Below, one piece after another: positions 1 through 9,397 of a stretch of DNA of 48,994 bases. Location of the stretch: assembly GCA_020026275.1 (NCBI GenBank), contig JAHHQQ010000017.1, positions 1 to 48,994 of the forward strand. The letters run 5' to 3'. The notes under the pieces were generated by a model. The model saw only the letters and a program-made list of their open reading frames with translations, was not told where the DNA came from and did no database searches. Within the stretch, counting starts at the first letter, position 1; each line of letters opens with the position of its first letter. The DNA is from Bacteroidales bacterium. Lineage in GTDB: Bacteria > Bacteroidota > Bacteroidia > Bacteroidales > UBA932. A program made the position numbers and the translations under genes.

Positions 1-37
1 ACGAAGACGACCCTTTGGTTTATTGTGTCAGCAGGAC

Positions 38-1012
38 TTACATGCCCAGGACATAAGCGAAGATAAGTGGTGCTACGATGGTTGCATCGGACTCTACGAT
101 GAACTTAGGAGTCTCCGGTGCAAGTTTGCCCCATGTGATCTTCTCGTTAGGAACGGCTCCGGAATAAGAACCGTAAGAAGTGGTACTGTCAGAAATCTGG
201 CAGAAGTATGACCAGAGTGGTGTGCCTTTCCAGCCCAGATCCTGCTCCATCATAGGAACGCAGCAGATTGGGAAGTCACCAGCGGTACCGCCACCGATCT
301 GGAAGAAGCCGACACCGGCACCTTCAGAGTTCTTCTTGTACCAGTCTACGAGGAACATCATGACCTCAACGCCCTGAATCACCATAGTAGGCTCATATTC
401 GCCTCTGATGACATGAGCGGTGAAGATGTTACCAGTTGTACAGTCTTCCCATGCAGGGCAGATGATAGGAATATCTTTCTCGCAGGCAGCCAATACCCAG
501 CTGTCCTTCGGATCAATCTCATAGTATTTCTCAAGAACACCGCTACGGAGAATCTGATACATGAACTGATATGGAAGATATCTCTTGCCTTCTGCTTTGG
601 CCTTGTCCCAAACGTCTACCAATGCACCTTCCAGACGGCGGAATGCCTCTTCTTCTGGGATGCAGGTATCAGTGACACGGTTGTAGTGATTGTTCAGAAG
701 TTCCTGTTCCTGCTCTGCAGTCAGGCTTCTGTAGCCAGGTACTCTGTAGTAATGAGAGTGAGCTACCAGGTTCATGATATCCTCTTCGAGGTTGTTGGCA
801 GAACAGCAGACAAAAGCAATCTTGTCCTGACGAATCATCTCTGCGAGAGAAACACCCAACTCAGCTGTACTCATGGCGCCAGCCATAGCCAAAAACATCT
901 TACCACCTTTGTTCAAAAGATCTTCGTATGCCTTCGCAGCGTCAACGAGGCTGGCAGCATTGAAGTGACGATAGTTATGGGTGATAAACTGTGAAATAGG
1001 TCCTTTTTCCAT
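38..1012 (-). CDS. Deoxyhypusine synthase family protein
   Basis: 324 residues, matching the deoxyhypusine synthase fold. The C-terminal third carries the family core: a glycine-rich IGGGTAGD loop, then GAVPNEKITWGKL, in which Lys296 aligns with the catalytic lysine of eukaryotic enzymes (the WGK motif). Family members transfer an aminobutyl group from spermidine to an acceptor. Bacteria lack eIF5A, so the acceptor here is unknown; homospermidine or another polyamine product is possible. The open frame extends three codons further to a TTG, but ATG (MEKGPI) at 1012 is the better start. There is no signal peptide, so it is probably cytosolic. It is transcribed alone, 119 bases downstream of ffh. 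The family is certain; the reaction is not. Confidence 0.85.
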   Translation of the reverse strand: MEKGPISQFITHNYRHFNAASLVDAAKAYEDLLNKGGKMFLAMAGAMSTAELGVSLAEMIRQDKIAFVCCSANNLEEDIMNLVAHSHYYRVPGYRSLTAEQEQELLNNHYNRVTDTCIPEEEAFRRLEGALVDVWDKAKAEGKRYLPYQFMYQILRSGVLEKYYEIDPKDSWVLAACEKDIPIICPAWEDCTTGNIFTAHVIRGEYEPTMVIQGVEVMMFLVDWYKKNSEGAGVGFFQIGGGTAGDFPICCVPMMEQDLGWKGTPLWSYFCQISDSTTSYGSYSGAVPNEKITWGKLAPETPKFIVESDATIVAPLIFAYVLGM

Positions 1013-1099
1013 TTCTAACAATTTGTATAAAATAAGTTTTTTAAACGGTTACAGACATGTTTCCACCAGGAAATATATCTTCCCAATTATAGTGACTGA

Positions 1100-1107
1100 C
1101 AAAAATA
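1100..1107 (-). promoter_or_regulatory. Candidate -7 box for the DHS-like gene
   Basis: On the minus strand this reads TATTTTTG, matching the Bacteroidetes TAnnTTTG -7 element, 88 bases before the chosen start of the deoxyhypusine-synthase-like gene. I see no convincing TTG at the -33 position, so this is only a half promoter. Confidence 0.3.
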
Positions 1108-1131
1108 CTTTCTTTTTGCGAAAAAAGAAAA

Positions 1132-2454
1132 TTATCTCCTGAAGCCGCGCATTCTCTGTGCGAGATTGCCAGTCATTGCGGTCTTCATCACGCTGCGCAT
1201 ACTGGTAAACTGCTTGAGCAGCTTGTTGACCTCAGGAACGGTAGTTCCGGATCCGGCAGCGATTCTCTTGCGACGGCTTCCGTTGATGATTTCAGGATGC
1301 TCACGCTCTTCTGGAGTCATGGACAAGATGATGGCCTCAATTCCCTTGAAAGCATTGTTGTCAATATCCACATCCTTGATAGCCTTGCCGACACCCGGAA
1401 TCATGGAAGCCAGATCCTTGATGTTACCCATCTTCTTGATCTGCTGGATCTGGTTGTAGAAGTCCATGAGGGAGAACTGGTTCTTGGCCAGTTTTTTCTT
1501 GAGTTCACGAGCCTGCGCTTCATCAAACTGTTCCTGTGCCTTCTCAACCAGAGAGACCACATCACCCATACCGAGGATTCGGTCAGCGATACGGGCAGGA
1601 TGGAACACATCCAGCGCCTCCATCTTCTCTCCGGCCGAAACGAACTTGATCGGCTTTCCGACCACCGCCTTGATGGAAAGGGCCGCACCGCCACGGGTGT
1701 CACCATCCATCTTGGTGAGGACAACGCCATCGAAATCCAGTCTGTCATTGAAAGCCTTGGCGGTCTCCACAGCGTCCTGACCAGTCATGGCATCCACCAC
1801 GAAAAGGGTCTCAGTCGGCCGCACAGCCTCTTTCAAAGCGGAAATCTGGTCCATCAGCTCCTGATCCACTGCCAGACGACCGGCGGTATCGACAATAACG
1901 ACAGAATAACCTTCTTCCTTGGCCTTCTTCACCGCATTGCGCGCAATCTTGATCGGATCCTTCTCCCCTTCTTCCGTATAGACCGGCACCTGGATCTGCT
2001 CACCGAGCACCTTCAACTGGTCAATGGCAGCCGGACGGAACGTATCACAAGCGGCAAGAAGAACCTTCATGCCCCTCTTGCTCTTGATGTTCAGCGCGAG
2101 CTTGCCTGAAAAAGTGGTCTTACCGGAACCGTTCAGACCGGCCACCAGGACAATTCCAGGATTTCCCTTTATGTTGATGTCTTGAGACTGGCTTCCCATG
2201 AAAGCAGCCAATTCATCATGGACAATCTTGACCATCATCTGCTGCGGTTTCACAGCCGTGAGCACATCCTGACCCATGGCCTTCTCCTTGACGCCATTGC
2301 AGAACTCCTTGGCCACCTTATAGCTGACATCTGCATCGAGCAATGCCCTTCTGATATCCTTGACCGTCTCAGCGACATTGATTTCAGTAATCTGGCCCTC
2401 ACCCTTTAGTATCTTGAAAGAACGTTCTAGTCTTTCGGAAAGGTTTTCAAACAT
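1132..2454 (-). CDS. ffh: Signal recognition particle protein Ffh
   Basis: 440 residues, the normal length. Ffh is the GTPase that binds signal sequences and 4.5S RNA and delivers ribosomes to FtsY at the inner membrane. Visible parts in order are the N-terminal helical bundle (about 1-90), the GTPase G domain with P-loop GLNGSGKTTFSGKLA near residue 110, DTAGR near 190 and TKMDGDTRGGAAL near 250, and a C-terminal methionine-rich M domain with the RNA-binding SRRKRIAAGSGT segment. The start ATG (MFENLSERLE) is unambiguous. It has its own upstream region and a candidate -7 box at 2496-2503. Confidence 0.98.
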   Translation of the reverse strand: MFENLSERLERSFKILKGEGQITEINVAETVKDIRRALLDADVSYKVAKEFCNGVKEKAMGQDVLTAVKPQQMMVKIVHDELAAFMGSQSQDINIKGNPGIVLVAGLNGSGKTTFSGKLALNIKSKRGMKVLLAACDTFRPAAIDQLKVLGEQIQVPVYTEEGEKDPIKIARNAVKKAKEEGYSVVIVDTAGRLAVDQELMDQISALKEAVRPTETLFVVDAMTGQDAVETAKAFNDRLDFDGVVLTKMDGDTRGGAALSIKAVVGKPIKFVSAGEKMEALDVFHPARIADRILGMGDVVSLVEKAQEQFDEAQARELKKKLAKNQFSLMDFYNQIQQIKKMGNIKDLASMIPGVGKAIKDVDIDNNAFKGIEAIILSMTPEEREHPEIINGSRRKRIAAGSGTTVPEVNKLLKQFTSMRSVMKTAMTGNLAQRMRGFRR

Positions 2455-2495
2455 AATATTCTGTAATTTTTATAATTTCATTTTGTAACGGAATG

Positions 2496-2503
2496 CAAAT
2501 TTA
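2496..2503 (-). promoter_or_regulatory. Candidate -7 box for ffh
   Basis: The minus strand reads TAAATTTG, an exact TAnnTTTG match, 42 bases upstream of the ffh start. The expected -33 TTG is not intact (TTA at that spacing), so this is a moderate call. Confidence 0.45.
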
Positions 2504-2613
2504 TAAAATATAATGTATTAAATAAAACTTTCTCGGCCCGTAATCGGCGCTGCAGACCTACCCGACCGATAAAAAGTCCGACGACCACCAGACCGAAGCC
2601 CGTCCCCCTCCTC

Positions 2614-2629
2614 CCATTCGGGAAATGTC
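2614..2629 (-). repeat. Dispersed intergenic motif, copy 1
   Basis: On the minus strand this is the 16-mer GACATTTCCCGAATGG, identical to the plus-strand copy at 29360-29375. It lies in the 273-base gap between the M16 protease terminator and ffh. That gap holds no credible gene; the longest open frame (67 codons) has no family resemblance. Related copies are at 24837-24929, 29360-29375, 37926-37942 and 48362-48373. Confidence 0.6.
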
Positions 2630-2679
2630 TATGTCGCCAGAAAACCTGCACCGACTCCCCTTCCCATACTGTATCAAAC

Positions 2680-2705
2680 AAAAAAGCCCGGCAAAACCGG
2701 GCTTT
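2680..2705 (-). terminator. Rho-independent terminator after the M16 protease
   Basis: A perfect 9-bp stem, AAAGCCCGG with CCGGGCTTT, around a five-base loop. On the minus strand it is followed by a T-rich run, 22 bases past the protease stop codon. Confidence 0.85.
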
Positions 2706-2727
2706 ACTTTATGATGAAGCGGCCGCT

Positions 2728-5532
2728 TTATTTGGCCACCTTTGGAGACATCTTCACCTCGATGAAGTTCTTCTGTGAGAGGACTTCCTGAAGGACTGCC
2801 TTCACGTCTTCTACGGTGACTTCGTTCAGGGCTTTCTCGTACTCGCGGTCGTAGTCGACACCCCATTTCAGGTTGTCGAGAATACAGTTCTCCCAATAGG
2901 AGTTGTGGATACGGTTCTCAGGGATGTTCTTCTTCAAGTTTCCCATTGCATTGGACATCTGCTCCTCTGTAGGACCTTCTTCGGCCAATTTCTGCAAGCC
3001 TTCAACGGCCAGTTTGCAGAGTTTGTCCTCAGACTCCAGATTGGTCTCAAATGACACCTCAAGGGTAATCATGTTCTCCGGATCTCTTGAGACTTCAACT
3101 CCGACATTTGCGCCATAAGTGCCGCCTTCTTCCTCACGGAGTGTCTTGACATAAATCATGTCCAAAACATACTTGGCAACATCCATGGCAGCCTCGTTCT
3201 TGTAGGAGAATGGAAGGTAGGCAGAAGAAATCTGAACGACGGTTGTCTTAGGGGTCTCCATCTCCACTTCGAAGTGGTTGATGATTTCACCCTTTGCCAG
3301 ACGAGGTCTCTGGTCAGCGATCTTCTTCACTTTCTTGCCTTTCTCGATGGAACCGAGATATTTCTCAACCAATGGTTTGAGTGTGTCCAGATCCACGTCG
3401 CCCACGAAGACGGCAGTAGCACCGTCCACACCGGCGAACAGTTTGCGGTAGACTTTCTCCAGGGTTTCCAAGTTGGCTTTCTCCAGAACCTCCTCGTCAA
3501 GCAGCACATTGCGCGCTGAATTCTGATACAAAGTCTTCATCGCCTCCTGCTGGAACTTGTAGCTTGGCTGTGCGATGATATTCGGGAGCACGGCCTCAAT
3601 CCGCTGGATACCTGCCTCGTACTCGCTTGCATCAAATCTTGGCTCTGTGTAATACAGATATACCAGCTGAAGCATGGTCTCCAGATCCTTCGGAGTGGAA
3701 GAAGCGGAAATACCGTTTCTTGAACCACCGATGAATGGAGTGACGGAGAGATTCTTGCCGGTCATCATCTTGCGGACCTCAGATTTGCCGAATTTGGAGA
3801 TACCGGTATTGGTCAGATACAGACTCCAGACATTCTCTTCCAATGAAGGGAGATCTTCAGTAGCGACCAGGTTCTTGCCACCCTCTTTGTAGAGGAACAG
3901 TCCGATCTGCTCTTTCTGATAGTCAGTAGGAAGTACAACGACATTCATGCCGTTCTTCAGTTTCCATACTGTCGAACCATAGATGCCCTTGGACTCTTTC
4001 TTGACAGGGCAACCCTTCAAGGCAGCCGGATCCAGGAACGGTTCATTGACCACTTCCTCAACAGGAGCTTCGAGTTCGGCCTCTTTCACTGCGGAAAGCA
4101 CTTCCAGCAGTTCATCCTCGGCAGGACTGGTCACGCCTTCTTTCTCAGGACCGTTGTAGATCACGACCTTGTTCTCATCTGTAATCACCTGAGCGGCGAC
4201 CTGTGACAAGATCTGTGCATTCAACTGACCGATGACGGCCTGTGCCAGCTGCTGCTCGGCAGCAGGGTCCATGAATGGCTCATTGTCGTAGAAGTTACGC
4301 AGGATCGGCTGGATAAATTCCGCATTCTTGCGGCTTTCTGCTGATTTCACGTCAGCATCGTACATAGCGAGAATATTCTCCTTGGCACGATTCACTTCTG
4401 CCTCGGTGAAGCCGAATCTCTTCATCCTTTCAATTTCAAGCATGAAGGCCATGAAAGACTCTTTGGCAGTGCCCGGTTTGAAGCTGACGGATGCGGATGC
4501 GGCATCACAAGTCTCACAGAAATTGCCGATTCCGAAAGAACCGCTGAGGAATGGAGCATTCGGCTGGGAAACGATGTCCATGAAACGCTCCTGCATGATG
4601 AGCTGGATATGCAGTTTCATCAGATTCATCATGAAAGCGACATCCGTATTGTTCATCTGCTCCGGCAAAGGTTCCATCTTCCAGAGGACAGAAATGCTGG
4701 CTCCAGCAGCCTCAGGATCGGTCAATACCGCCACAATCGGTTCCTCGTTGCCAGGAATCTGGTACATGGTCTTCTTGGTAGGGACAGCAGGTGCCGGAAT
4801 GTCGCTGAAAATCTTCTTGATCTTCTGCTCAATCTGGTCCACGTCCACATCACCGACCACTACAACTGCCTGCATGTCAGGGTTATACCAGGTTCTGTAG
4901 AAATCGGTCAGATATTCATACTTGAAAGTCTTCAGCTGCTCCTCAGAACCGATCAGAGTTCTCTTGGCATAAGGAGTATCTCCATAATAATACGGAAGGG
5001 CCTTCTCGAACATTCTCCAGTCGGCATTTCTTCTGGTTCTTCTCTCTTCCAGGATCACCCCTCTCTCAGCATCGATCTCCTCCGGGAGACAGCTGACGAA
5101 ATGAGAATAGTCATGGATGGCAAGAAGACAAGAGTCAATGATTCCCTCACGTACGATTGGAATGTTGTTGAGCATGTACTGAGTCTCCTCGTAACCAGTG
5201 GAAGCATTGATATTGCGTCCGAACTCGGCGCCGATTCCCTGCAGCCAGTTCAACAGATTCTTGCCCGGGAAATTCTTCGTGCCGTTGAAACACATGTGCT
5301 CCAGGAAATGGGCCAGACCATCCTGCTCATCGGTCTCCTGGAATGCGCCCACATTGGTAGCCAGATAGAATTCCGCTCTCTGAGCAGGCTTGTCATTGTG
5401 GCGAATATAATAAGTCAGCCCATTCTCCAATTTGCCGACTTTCACCTTCGGGTCGTTCGGAAGCGGATTCTGTGCCAAGACGGTCACAGAAGCGGCAATG
5501 AACGACAGAAATAAAATTAACCTACGTTTCAT
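2728..5532 (-). CDS. Periplasmic M16 family zinc protease (pitrilysin-like)
   Basis: 934 residues, about twice one M16 unit, so two tandem peptidase halves in one chain. The inverted zinc motif HxxEH is HFLEH at 75-79, and the third ligand is probably Glu156 in DAERGVILEE. The C-terminal half lacks this motif, as is usual for the non-catalytic partner half. The start was moved 20 codons inside the longest frame: ATG at 5532 begins MKRRLILFLSFIAASVTVLAQ, a clean signal peptide, so the protein is exported. It lies 69 bases downstream of the GH16 lipoprotein and may share its transcript; a terminator follows. Substrates are unknown; family members degrade peptides in the periplasm. Confidence 0.95.
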   Translation of the reverse strand: MKRRLILFLSFIAASVTVLAQNPLPNDPKVKVGKLENGLTYYIRHNDKPAQRAEFYLATNVGAFQETDEQDGLAHFLEHMCFNGTKNFPGKNLLNWLQGIGAEFGRNINASTGYEETQYMLNNIPIVREGIIDSCLLAIHDYSHFVSCLPEEIDAERGVILEERRTRRNADWRMFEKALPYYYGDTPYAKRTLIGSEEQLKTFKYEYLTDFYRTWYNPDMQAVVVVGDVDVDQIEQKIKKIFSDIPAPAVPTKKTMYQIPGNEEPIVAVLTDPEAAGASISVLWKMEPLPEQMNNTDVAFMMNLMKLHIQLIMQERFMDIVSQPNAPFLSGSFGIGNFCETCDAASASVSFKPGTAKESFMAFMLEIERMKRFGFTEAEVNRAKENILAMYDADVKSAESRKNAEFIQPILRNFYDNEPFMDPAAEQQLAQAVIGQLNAQILSQVAAQVITDENKVVIYNGPEKEGVTSPAEDELLEVLSAVKEAELEAPVEEVVNEPFLDPAALKGCPVKKESKGIYGSTVWKLKNGMNVVVLPTDYQKEQIGLFLYKEGGKNLVATEDLPSLEENVWSLYLTNTGISKFGKSEVRKMMTGKNLSVTPFIGGSRNGISASSTPKDLETMLQLVYLYYTEPRFDASEYEAGIQRIEAVLPNIIAQPSYKFQQEAMKTLYQNSARNVLLDEEVLEKANLETLEKVYRKLFAGVDGATAVFVGDVDLDTLKPLVEKYLGSIEKGKKVKKIADQRPRLAKGEIINHFEVEMETPKTTVVQISSAYLPFSYKNEAAMDVAKYVLDMIYVKTLREEEGGTYGANVGVEVSRDPENMITLEVSFETNLESEDKLCKLAVEGLQKLAEEGPTEEQMSNAMGNLKKNIPENRIHNSYWENCILDNLKWGVDYDREYEKALNEVTVEDVKAVLQEVLSQKNFIEVKMSPKVAK

Positions 5533-5601
5533 GAAATTAAAAATTATCTTATTTGTTATTAAGTTGTTCCTCTTCAGGCAAATTTCAGACAATAATATAT
5601 C

Positions 5602-6387
5602 TTATTTCTGATAAAACCTTACCCAATCGATTTCCATTTCCACAGGAAGGTCAGCCGGATCAGCTTTTCCCACCCAGTCTCCTTCCAGCTGCATGTCCAT
5701 AATCAGGTAGAAAGGATTGTCAGCAAATGGGAATTGTCCCTCCTTGTCGGTCTCGATGCGAGGATAGGTCAGTGTCTCTTCTCCGTTGATGAAGAATTTC
5801 ACATAATCTTGTGCCAGCTCCACACCATAGACATTGTATTCCTCCGGCCGGATCGGAGCAATGATATGTGAAAGCGGCTCTTCTTTTCCTCCTAGATTGA
5901 GCGTATAATTCGTATGAAGTGTCTGATATGCTATCGTGTCAAAGTCCAAATGCTCCATGATATCAATTTCCCCGTCATGAGGCCAATTCCTCGGATGAAC
6001 GTCCGGCACCATCCAGATTGCCGGCCAAGCTCCTTTCGCACCATGAAGCCGGGCACGAATTTCTAATTTTCCATTGGAAAAAGACTTCTTGTCCATGGAA
6101 TAGACCCCACCTGTCAAATAAGGCACACTGTCCTTAGGTTCAATACCATCATTGACCATCCCCCTCAAAATCAAATTACCGTCTCTGAGATCAAACAATG
6201 TATCGTTGTCACACATATAATGCCTCCAGTCCGGCGTTCCTCTCGGAATCTTGGACCAGACTGTCCAGTCAATCTCTTCTCCATCAAATTCTTCCTGCCA
6301 GACCAATTTCCATTGCTTCTGACAAGAAACCAATGACAAGGCCAGCAATGAAAGCAAGACCCCAAAAATCAAATTACATTTCTTCAT
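5602..6387 (-). CDS. GH16 family beta-glucanase lipoprotein
   Basis: 261 residues. A lipoprotein signal ends at LVSC (Cys22), so the enzyme is anchored in a membrane, probably the outer one. The GH16 retaining catalytic signature EIDIMEH is complete at 140-146, with nucleophile Glu140, Asp142 and acid/base Glu145. The preceding aromatic GAWPAIWM segment is typical of laminarinase-type GH16. It likely cleaves beta-1,3 or mixed-linkage glucans; sub-specificity cannot be read. The start is ATG at 6387 (MKKCNL), not the earlier frame-open codon, because the signal peptide begins there. No SusC/D pair is adjacent, so it is an isolated glycanase upstream of an M16 protease. Confidence 0.92.
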   Translation of the reverse strand: MKKCNLIFGVLLSLLALSLVSCQKQWKLVWQEEFDGEEIDWTVWSKIPRGTPDWRHYMCDNDTLFDLRDGNLILRGMVNDGIEPKDSVPYLTGGVYSMDKKSFSNGKLEIRARLHGAKGAWPAIWMVPDVHPRNWPHDGEIDIMEHLDFDTIAYQTLHTNYTLNLGGKEEPLSHIIAPIRPEEYNVYGVELAQDYVKFFINGEETLTYPRIETDKEGQFPFADNPFYLIMDMQLEGDWVGKADPADLPVEMEIDWVRFYQK

Positions 6388-6461
6388 AACCAAATACAAG
6401 ATAAAAAATACTCAAAAAACGGTTGGCCGGCCTCCGATTCCCCACTCAATCCAACTATTCC

Positions 6462-7973
6462 TTACGCATTTTGATGAGCCAGCCGGAGCAGATCCAAAAC
6501 AACCTTGACCGGATTGAATGTCTCAAGAGGAACTTCTACAAACAAAGTATTCCAGTCGCTCATCGCACCGTTCCACAGACCTGGCAGTTCGAGCGCCTTC
6601 AGTTCCCTGCCCTGGTAGCTCTTGGAACTGATGAAGCCAGCCTCGGAATCCACATGAGAAAGCAGGTCGAACTTCTCGCCCTTGTAGTCACGGATGCAGC
6701 AGACCAGATCTACCGGATTGAAGTGGGTCGCACGGACAACCTTTGCAGCCGCATCGGCATCAGCCTTGTTGATCTGGACGCTTTCCAGAATCTGAAGGCT
6801 GGTGGAACCATCTCTTCCTTCGACGATGAAAGGACCGCCACCCGGTTCGCCTTCGTTCTTCACCATGCCACAGACACGGACCGGACGGTTCAGTTTGCTT
6901 CTGAGCAGCGCTTCCCTCTCTTCCAGAGAATCCACTGCAGGCACCTTGACGCAAAGTTCCTTGTCCAGGAATTCCTCGATCCGGTCTAGAAGTTCGGCGA
7001 GTTCCTGCTCACACGGACAACCATCCAGTTCATTCAAGAAGCCAAATATCCGGTCACGCAATCTCAAAGCCTCCCCCATGAGCGCCTTCTTGTACTGGGC
7101 AGTCGTCGGAAGCAGCCTCTCGTTTGCCACATTGTCGATATTCTTGATGGAAACGACCTCTGCCTCGATCTCGTTCAAGTTATTGATGAGGGCGCCATGG
7201 CCGGCAGGACGGAACAGCAGAGAGCCGTCGTCAGTACGGAACGGCTGGTTGTCCGGATCCACTGCGATGGTGTTGGTCGCCTTGTCCTGACAGGAGAACT
7301 GGATTTCATATTTGATTCCGTATCTCTTCTCATATTCAGCTTTCACCCTTTCCAGTTCAGCTTCAAATAGAGGACGGTGTTCTGGAGAGATGGTAACCAC
7401 CAGTTTGGCCGTGCCATCCTCATTTCTCATATAATCCTGCGCCTCCACGAGGTGCTCTGCAAAGGCGGTCCTAACTTCACCGTCCGCATACCGATGGAAA
7501 CGAATAACGCCCTTCGGCTTCATGCCATAGCCCAGTCCGCTCTCATTCAACACTTTGTCAGCCACCTTGCGGCGATAGTCCGCACTGTCCTGCGGCTGGC
7601 CGAACATTTCTTCTGTATAGAAGGCGAAATCCTTGATGTTGGCAGCCAGGCGCGCTACGGAAGAGTCCGCAGGGACATCCTTCCCTTCTTCCAATGTCGC
7701 AAGACCGGCGAAGATGTCCTTGAACATCCTGGAAGCGGCTCCAGAAGCAGGGACAAATTTGCATACCCCTTTCTTCTGTGCAGTCAAGCAGTATTTCTCC
7801 GCCTCCTCGAGTTCCTTTTCAGAGAGCACCTTGATGCCTCTTTCCGGAGTGGCAGGAGCCACTATCTTCATCCATGGAAAACCTTTCTTGAAATGTTCCA
7901 GGTCCTTTTCCACGTCAGCCAAAGATTTTCCCAAACCTTCAATCTGCTCCAAATCTCTTTTTTCCATATCCAT
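6462..7973 (-). CDS. DUF4301 family protein
   Basis: 503 residues, matching the Bacteroidetes DUF4301 family in length and in the N-terminal KFVPASGAASRMFKD segment. The glycine/serine-rich PASGAASRM loop resembles a nucleotide-binding loop of sugar nucleotidyltransferases, but that is inference. There is no signal peptide or membrane segment, so it is cytosolic. It lies 36 bases downstream of pdxB and is probably co-transcribed with recF, the DUF721 gene and pdxB. Function unknown. Confidence 0.85.
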   Translation of the reverse strand: MDMEKRDLEQIEGLGKSLADVEKDLEHFKKGFPWMKIVAPATPERGIKVLSEKELEEAEKYCLTAQKKGVCKFVPASGAASRMFKDIFAGLATLEEGKDVPADSSVARLAANIKDFAFYTEEMFGQPQDSADYRRKVADKVLNESGLGYGMKPKGVIRFHRYADGEVRTAFAEHLVEAQDYMRNEDGTAKLVVTISPEHRPLFEAELERVKAEYEKRYGIKYEIQFSCQDKATNTIAVDPDNQPFRTDDGSLLFRPAGHGALINNLNEIEAEVVSIKNIDNVANERLLPTTAQYKKALMGEALRLRDRIFGFLNELDGCPCEQELAELLDRIEEFLDKELCVKVPAVDSLEEREALLRSKLNRPVRVCGMVKNEGEPGGGPFIVEGRDGSTSLQILESVQINKADADAAAKVVRATHFNPVDLVCCIRDYKGEKFDLLSHVDSEAGFISSKSYQGRELKALELPGLWNGAMSDWNTLFVEVPLETFNPVKVVLDLLRLAHQNA

Positions 7974-8009
7974 ATTGTATCAGTTCTAAGTTATTTATAT
8001 TCCAAGCAT

Positions 8010-9059
8010 CTAATTAAAATAGATTTCCCTGCGATACTGGTAATTGTTACGCAGTTCCTCAAACTTGTCCGGCTCCATCCGAAAGCGGAAATCATCCGTA
8101 AATACAGGATAATTGTACTGTAGAATGGAGGTAATCTCTCCCTGATTCAAACCTTTCAGCATTACCTTGACAGCCTCGTTTTCAGGCATTTCCGTAACAG
8201 GAAAAAAATCTGTCAATTGGGAGATCCCAAAATATCTGGCGACAGCTCGAACTACTGCAGCCGTTCCGTTCTGTTTTCCCTGATAAGAATAGCCGGCAAT
8301 ATGTGGAGTCGCGATATCTGCCATCTCTACCAACTCGGGATCGACATGTGGCTCATTCTGCCATACATCCAATATCAACCCGCCCAACTTGGAACGTGCA
8401 TTCTTCAAATCCTGCTCCACCACAACCTCACCTCGACAACAATTGATGAAGAAGGCGTCCTTCTTCATCATCTTGAAAAAATCAGCATTCGCCATATTCT
8501 TGGTTTCCTCATTGAGAGGGACATGCATTGTCACGACATCTGAATTGCGAAGAAGATAATCCAGAGAACAGAATTCGAAATTGCCCTCTTCCGCCGCTCT
8601 TGGAGGATCATACCGCAACACATTGAAACCAAGATAAACTCCCATCCTGGCGATGCGGCCACCGGTATTGCCAACGCCGATCACACCTATTGTCTTCCCC
8701 TGCAAGTCAATGTTCTTTCTGGAAGCCGTTCCGTACAAAGCAGAATAGACATATTCCATCACTCCACCGGCATTGCATCCGGGAGCATTGCTGACCATAA
8801 TGCCCAACTTGTCACAAGCCGCGAAATCAATATGGTCCGTACCGATTGTCGCAGAAGCTATTACCTTGACAGACGAGCCTGCCAGCAATGCTTCATTGCA
8901 AATCGTACGTGTCCGGACAATCAACGCATCGGCATCTTTCACATCCTCAGCTGTAATGTCCGCACCTTTCATATAAACCACCTCTGCATAAGGTTCAAAC
9001 ACTCCCTCCAAAAAAGGGATAGCCTTATCCGCTACAATCTTAATCCTCGAATCCATCAT
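8010..9059 (-). CDS. pdxB: 4-phosphoerythronate dehydrogenase
   Basis: 349 residues. It is a D-2-hydroxyacid dehydrogenase of the PdxB type, which oxidises 4-phosphoerythronate in the DXP-dependent pyridoxal phosphate pathway. Seen in order: the substrate-domain start, SATIGTDHID near 70-80, the NAD-binding GVIGVGNTGGRIA glycine motif near 120, the catalytic Arg in INCCRGEVV, the Glu region in LDVWQNEP, and the His in TPHIAGYS. The C-terminal PdxB dimerisation extension is present. The start ATG shares its first base with the TAA stop of the DUF721 gene (TAATG), implying translational coupling; a second ATG follows immediately. Confidence 0.95.
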   Translation of the reverse strand: MMDSRIKIVADKAIPFLEGVFEPYAEVVYMKGADITAEDVKDADALIVRTRTICNEALLAGSSVKVIASATIGTDHIDFAACDKLGIMVSNAPGCNAGGVMEYVYSALYGTASRKNIDLQGKTIGVIGVGNTGGRIARMGVYLGFNVLRYDPPRAAEEGNFEFCSLDYLLRNSDVVTMHVPLNEETKNMANADFFKMMKKDAFFINCCRGEVVVEQDLKNARSKLGGLILDVWQNEPHVDPELVEMADIATPHIAGYSYQGKQNGTAAVVRAVARYFGISQLTDFFPVTEMPENEAVKVMLKGLNQGEITSILQYNYPVFTDDFRFRMEPDKFEELRNNYQYRREIYFN

Positions 9060-9397
9060 TATTTCAGAATCAATGTTTTTACTAAACCTACTTTCTTGTC
9101 TTTCTGGTTGAACATCTGGTCCCGGACCAATTCCGAATTGATCAGGTCCACCAGCAAATCCTTCTTTCGGAACAATGCACTACGCACGACCGATGAAGAC
9201 AACGTGCAATACAAGACTCCATTGCGGTAATACTTGTTTACCGTATAGTTGGAAGCATTGGATACCTTGTCCCATGCCTTATATATCTTATGCTCGTTGA
9301 GTCCGGAGCTCAAGCCCATCAGCCGGATGGCCAGAGGAGCCAGCTCCCCGACACTGGCATATTTCCGTCTCGACACTTTATAACTTTTGAACGCCAT
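9059..9397 (-). CDS. DUF721 (DciA-like) protein
   Basis: 112 residues of the DUF721/DciA family, small KH-like proteins; DciA proteins in other bacteria help load the replicative helicase. The start is set at ATG 9397 (MAFKSYKVSRR), inside the recF 3' end, because a perfect AAGGAGGT ribosome site sits five bases upstream. An earlier in-frame codon adds 24 residues that only read the recF overlap. The gene overlaps recF by 20 bases and is followed by the TAATG junction with pdxB. The link with recF suggests replication or repair, but helicase loading is not shown here. Confidence 0.85.
   Translation of the reverse strand: MAFKSYKVSRRKYASVGELAPLAIRLMGLSSGLNEHKIYKAWDKVSNASNYTVNKYYRNGVLYCTLSSSVVRSALFRKKDLLVDLINSELVRDQMFNQKDKKVGLVKTLILK

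Noticed and set aside
2478..2681. 67-codon open frame between ffh and the M16 gene
   Set aside because: No family resemblance; it starts inside the protease terminator and runs through the repeat motif.
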